Part shown: positions 59,716-64,000 of the stretch, one piece after another
Numbering within the stretch: the first letter of the stretch is position 1
Layout of the letters: each line of letters begins with the position of its first letter
Source: Rhodeus uyekii
Lineage: Eukaryota > Chordata > Actinopteri > Cypriniformes > Acheilognathidae
Length of the DNA stretch: 64,000 nt
Direction of reading: 5' to 3'
Assembly: GCA_037043235.1 (NCBI GenBank)
Contig: JAWRVZ010000216.1
Span: 705,001-769,000, forward strand
Notes under the pieces: model-generated
Seen by the model: only the letters and a program-made list of their open reading frames with translations
Told to the model about the DNA's origin: nothing
Databases searched by the model: none
Position numbers and translations under genes: made by a program

Positions 59716-60249
59716 AATCAATATTGAAGAATATTAAGCAGAACTGGTCAAACATGATGAAAAGATTAAGATAGAGCCTGCTGTTAAAAGAGTAGTACAC
59801 CCGCACAGATATTCAGATTTTCAGTTTGAAGTCAAATCTCTGAATCACACACAGTCACTGAACACGTTTTTCACATTGCCTGCAGCAACATCCTTCAAAA
59901 ACCAAATGAATTTTCATATCAGAATCATCTGAACAGTTATGAAACTGAAATGAAAGCAAGGAAGAGGTGCCAGAACCCCCCAAAATTTCTACAATTACGA
60001 AATTTGTTCTTAAACAGTCTAATTAGTAATTGCCTGTAAATTTGAGAGTAGAACACAAAAATCAGAACAGATATTCGCAGACACCATTCACACGTCTAGA
60101 GTGCAACAGAATGCAAAACCTTCCAACAGTCAATCCTTTCGTTAGTATTGTGTGAGTATTGACAGAACACATTAGGTAGATGAATGGACAGTGAATGCAC
60201 TGTAGTCATGCTCTAGGGAAAGAGTGTTTGTTGGATTGATGGGTCAATA
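59716..60249. other. unannotated stretch
   Basis: No feature is recognised. Confidence 0.4.
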
Positions 60250-60860
60250 ACCACTACACTCTAAGGCATCATTAGTCGCAATTCTGCGTGTAGCAGCATT
60301 CTCTTGGGCCATTCGTTAAGATAAACCAATCAGCTTCCAGCTCTGCAGATGACTTTAATCCATTACCTCTCAAAATACAAACCAAAGTTGAACATATTAG
60401 CCTGATGTTTGACATTAAATGCATCTGTTCTTGGATATCATTGAATAGGACTTCGGTAAAAGTGAAGGTATAAAACAGTGGCGTCATTTACGTACTATTT
60501 CGTGCTATCAACATTTTTCCGTTTTTAGGTGTACTACCAAAACCAGTCCGCAGGATATTTCTCTTTAAGCATGTGTCTGCTGTAGTTCAAAGCCGCTGGA
60601 AGGCATTCAATGGCTCGGATGCATTTATCTGAGTGTGTATGTGAAGGAGACCTGGTAAAGGCAGGTGGGCTGTGACCGATTACCCACCAGAAGACAAATG
60701 CTTTTAGCAGGAGGGCTGCTGACATTTATGTTTCATGTGGTAATGGACGATGACCCTCAGGAGTCAAGGGTCAACTGTGCTGAGAGTCATTCCAGCACAG
60801 TGGACGACAGCTGAAACTTGAGCCAATCAAAACAGAGCGTGCCGCCAGCATGCACAGAGA
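60250..60860. promoter_or_regulatory. candidate conserved non-coding block
   Basis: 600 bp of balanced, repeat-free sequence with CCAAT (about 60327), TAAT-rich homeodomain-type sites, 'ggctgctgacatttatgttt' and a final CCAATCA (60822-60828). It differs from the AT-rich flanks. No frame or splice pair supports coding. Confidence 0.25.
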
Positions 60861-60969
60861 GAACAACACAGAGCAAACAAAACAAGATTAGTTTTGTCAT
60901 GTTATAGCACTAATCATAATTGTACTTCAAATTGTAGAAATGAATATGCTTCTCCAAGACTGTAACTAA

Positions 60970-61095
60970 CTAAATAAATAAAGTTGTGCTTCTCTGGGAC
61001 TCCAGAATGAAACAAAGTGACAATTTAGTTAAATAAATAAATGAGTGCTTCCCGGGACGCCAGAATGGAAGCCACAATTTAAATAAATAAATGTA
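60970..61095 (+). repeat. two-copy tandem repeat, about 63 bp
   Basis: 'aaataaataaa' + 'tgcttctctgggactccaga' recurs as 'tgcttcccgggacgccagaa' after another AAATAAATAAA. Confidence 0.7.
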
Positions 61096-61454
61096 ATTTT
61101 CAAACTGTTTCAAAATCTCAAAAGAGAAGATTTGTAGAGAATACAACTTTTTCACTCTGTTTCTTACACAAAGCTATCACATGACTTCAGAAGACTTTGA
61201 ACATAGTGCATTGTCACTTTTATGACAACTTTATGTTGCATGCTGCTGAACAGCTTCCGTCTCCATTTAAATTTTCCCCCAATTTGAAAGACAATGCATA
61301 AGCTTAGCTCCCGACGTAAATGCATGTTTGAGCTGTTTTAACTGAAAGCAACTTACCCTGACTTATCTTAAAAAAAGGTCAGTGCCATTGTTTTATCTCA
61401 AGATGCACACCAGTAATGTTTTTCTCTACGGCATGTTTATAAAAGCTACTTAGA

Positions 61455-61605
61455 TGTCCTAAATAAACTAAGGCCTAATCCTGGCTTAATCTAATCCCTG
61501 TCTGTGAAACCAGGCCTTAGTGCTTCACAGAAGAAAGAAAGTCATACTGGTTTGAAACAACATCAGAGTGAGTAAATGGTAACAGAATTTTACATAGTCA
61601 TGTAA
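61455..61605. repeat. fragments of two dispersed repeats
   Basis: 61455-61515 matches 23320-23395. 61520-61600 ('actggtttgaaacaacatca', 'gtgagtaaatggtaacagaa') is an arm of the MITE family at 46932. Confidence 0.6.
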
Positions 61606-62114
61606 CTAGGATCAATTTAGAGTTTTGTTTTCAAGCCTAATAAGCCTTAAAACACTGGAGTTCCTGTGGTAAAACACTGAAGATCACGTTCCTTGGGGTG
61701 GGGGATATGATAATGAGGCTGAGAGAAAGACAATGAGGGAGAAAGACAGGCAGGAAAAAAAAAAGTATTTGGCACTAACAGGGACAAAAGAGGAGAATGA
61801 GCTGCGGAAAAGAGAAGATAGCCTGAAAAACTGCCAGCACAAAGAGACAGAGAGAGACAGCCAGTAGAGATGGTTATGTAATATCCACAAAACATTGAGG
61901 GAGTGTGATCAAAGGCTTGACGAGCAGAATGAGGCCTGAGGCTCACACACAGGCAGACGGTCTTCATAACATCATATATAAGAGTGATTTACCTCAGAAA
62001 CATTTACACATTGGACAACCCATTGAAAAGGGGTCTCAACAGTTTCTCCAAGAAAAAAATGTGGTTAAATGTGACCACACTAGAGCAATGAGTATCAGGT
62101 ATGGCAAATGCAAA
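61606..62114. other. unannotated stretch
   Basis: Purine-rich patch (61700-61870), otherwise nothing is recognised. Confidence 0.4.
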
Positions 62115-62116
62115 TA

Positions 62117-63447
62117 CAGTAATACAGTAGAACCCCGACTTACGAAACACTCTACGTACGAAAAGTTCAACGTACGATAAAAGATTTCAGGTTTTTTTTC
62201 GACAGAGTAACGACAAAATGATCGAGATGCGAAAAACAAAATTTCCGAGTTTTCGACAATTTCCAAGTTTTGTTTTGAAATTCGCGCGCCACTGACCCGG
62301 AAACTGGCACCAATCATCCCGCTCTCCCATTGGCTGTCTCCCGGCCAGTGTTGCAACACTGCTCCCGGCTCTGACGTTGGCTTTCGCTGCAGCATCCTGC
62401 TCTCCTATCGGTCAGCATCGCCCACCAGCCTCTGCGTTGCGATAAAAGTCAAAGTGAAAGTGAAAGAGAAGAAGAGGATGCTCTCCATTGAGACGATAAT
62501 TGAGAGAGATAATTGAGAAGTATGAAGCTGGGATGTGCTTGTCATACCATACTGAACAAGCATAGCTTTATTATAAAATTAAATGTGCTGTTTTCGTAGG
62601 GATTGGAACGGATTAGGCAATTAACATGTAAAAGCCTGACCGACTTACGAAAAGATCGACTTACGAAGCCAACCTCGGAACGGATTAATTTCGTAAGTCG
62701 GGGTTCTACTGTACCTTGGTTTACGAGTGACTTTGTATACGAGCAAATCGGTGTAAGAGCATGGAAAGTCAATTCGGTGTACGAGCATTGTATCGGTGTG
62801 CGAGAAAAACATTCCATCGCCCACGCGCATTTTTGTGTGGAAAAGATCTAATTCTCAGCATCATCGCACGCATTTTTACTGGAAATATCCTAACGACAGC
62901 CTCTCATAAAACAATCACGTGGTTCCAACTTTATCACCCCTTCACTCGTTCATTCTCTCAGCATTGCTCGGTTTGGTTGCATCATTCACCACAGTGCATA
63001 CTTTTATAATTGATTTACAGCGGTTTTACCTCATGTTGTTGCATTAATTGTTATCGCTATTGTTCACGTAGTGAAATATGTACATACAGTACAGCATGTT
63101 TAAAGAATGTACGAAATCCCCCCTCTAAGCAGTAACACCCCTCCCTCACCTCTCCTTCACGACAGCAGCAACGCCACACAAAGCTAAAGCGCGCGTTACA
63201 GTAAATTGTCAAGTATTTTTAGAGTTTAATTGTCAATTATTAATTAGTATTTATATGAGATCTTAATGGTTATAATTTTAACTGTAATTAATAGGATAAA
63301 ACCCAAAAAATATTTAAAATGTGCATTTATGGTCATGTGTAACGAATCGAGTGATTTTTAGTGCATTCTTATGGGGAAAATTGTTTTGATGTACGAGAAT
63401 TTTGGGTTATGAGCTCTTGGAAAGAATTAAACTCCGAGGTTTTACTG
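62117..63447. mobile_element. pogo-like element D, interrupted by Tigger copy C
   Basis: The left tip is CAGTAA|TA (62117-62124), then copy C, then CCTTGGTTTACGAG; removing C and one TA gives CAGTAATACCTTGG. The right tip in reverse complement is CAGTAAAACCTCGG (63434-63447). TA flanks both ends (62115-62116, 63448-63449). Interior 62714-63420 has repeated 'tacgagcaaatcggtgtaag'-like text but no transposase. Same family as the end at 2481. Confidence 0.75.
62125..62711 (+). mobile_element. Tigger/pogo derivative, copy C
   Basis: Same ends as copies A and B, TA on both sides (62123-62124, 62712-62713). About 587 bp, the shortest copy; a decayed version of the KVKEKKRMLS...IIEKYEAGM segment lies at 62450-62535. 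It sits inside the left terminal repeat of element D. Confidence 0.88.
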
Positions 63448-63449
63448 TA

Positions 63450-63865
63450 ACTATATAATAATAACTAGGATAATAGAATGAATGGCATTACAAACTGGTC
63501 TATGAAAGGGAGGGAAAATCCTTTTCATATTTTTCATTGTTGACATTGAAGGTTGAGCATCTAATAAAACTATACAGTTACCATCTGTTACTTGGTAGAA
63601 AGGTAAACAAAATCAGCAGATCACGTGTGACATGCCATTATTCTCAAAAACCAAGAAGAACATTACACAAGGTACAATAAACAACACACTCTCATGCGTC
63701 TACTTTCCATTTTCAAATTGATCTCATTCATATGTTTTCAGACAATCTGATTATGCCTCACTGAGAGTTACGTCTAGGGGTGGGCCTTCATGCTCCCCCC
63801 CCCCAAATAAATAAAAAAATCATATGTTTCTGTGCAAATTACATTGTACGATTTCATACAAATCA
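63450..63865. other. unannotated stretch
   Basis: No feature is recognised; a C-run is at 63795-63804. Confidence 0.4.
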
Positions 63866-64000
63866 TTTTGAAAAACGTCTCAGGTTACTTACGTAACCCT
63901 AGTTCCCTTAGAGGGAACGAGACACTGCGTCGACAACGCATATGGGAACGCATTAGTGTAATTGTCTCTTGAAGCGCAATTGAAACCAGGTGTGCGAGTG
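63866..64000. mobile_element. terminal repeat of another DIRS copy, cut by the window edge
   Basis: 'aacgtctcaggttacttacg', 'aaccctagttcccttagagg' and 'gaacgagacactgcgtcgac' match the tips at 43170 and 48119. The remainder lies beyond the window. Confidence 0.8.

Overview
The window looks like a teleost fish, most probably a cyprinid (carp/zebrafish group). It is AT-rich, carries many (CA)n tracts, has almost no long open reading frames, and is crowded with repeats typical of cyprinids: several Tc1-like transposase fossils, 5S-rRNA-derived and tRNA-derived SINEs, DIRS elements with their inverted-terminal-repeat signature, and pogo/Tigger, hAT-like and PIF/Harbinger-like short elements. Family names come from recognised sequence patterns; no database was searched.

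One host gene is recognised. On the minus strand, 15221-15707 is an exon holding 5'UTR and the first 49 codons of a retinoic acid receptor alpha (rara, alpha-1-type N-terminus). It has a consensus splice donor, a polypyrimidine-rich acceptor and an upstream in-frame stop. The gene reads leftward and no DNA-binding-domain exon is visible in 1-15220, so the left quarter is probably a long intron. The right side is probably upstream intron or 5' flank. Two promoter-like GC-rich stretches (about 22.1 kb and 38.9 kb) are candidates for first exons; neither is proven.

Layout: 0.3-2.5 kb, fragments of an LTR element, a Tc1 transposase and pogo-type ends. 4.8-6.5 kb, a short inverted-repeat element and a Tc1 fossil. 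8.5-9.3 kb, a solo LTR. 9.9-10.3 kb, a Ty3/gypsy-like integrase fossil. 11-15 kb, SINE and MITE pieces. 15.2-15.7 kb, the rara exon. 15.75-16.8 kb, a Tc1 fossil. 18.0-19.0 kb, a MITE plus an 84-bp tandem array. 19.3-21.5 kb, a three-level nest: fold-back element, LTR-like unit, inverted-repeat unit with a THAP zinc-finger exon. 22-25 kb, promoter-like islands, a deleted Tc1 and a 162-bp tandem array. 26.6-31 kb, a MITE inside a MITE and another Tc1 fossil. 31-39 kb, SINEs, a pogo/Tigger derivative and possible conserved non-coding blocks. 39.4-44.5 kb, two inverted 5S-SINEs flanking a broken DIRS recombinase that contains a Harbinger-like insertion. 46.9-52.2 kb, one short MITE blown open by a Tigger derivative and a complete gag-only DIRS element. 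54.3-55.2 kb, fragments of three families. 57.4 kb, a 208-bp (CA)n tract. 62.1-63.4 kb, a Tigger derivative inserted in the terminal repeat of another pogo-like element. 63.87 kb to the end, the edge of a further DIRS copy.

The main unusual objects are the gag-only DIRS element with a visible internal complementary region, the nested LTR/THAP unit, and the insertion histories readable from target duplications.
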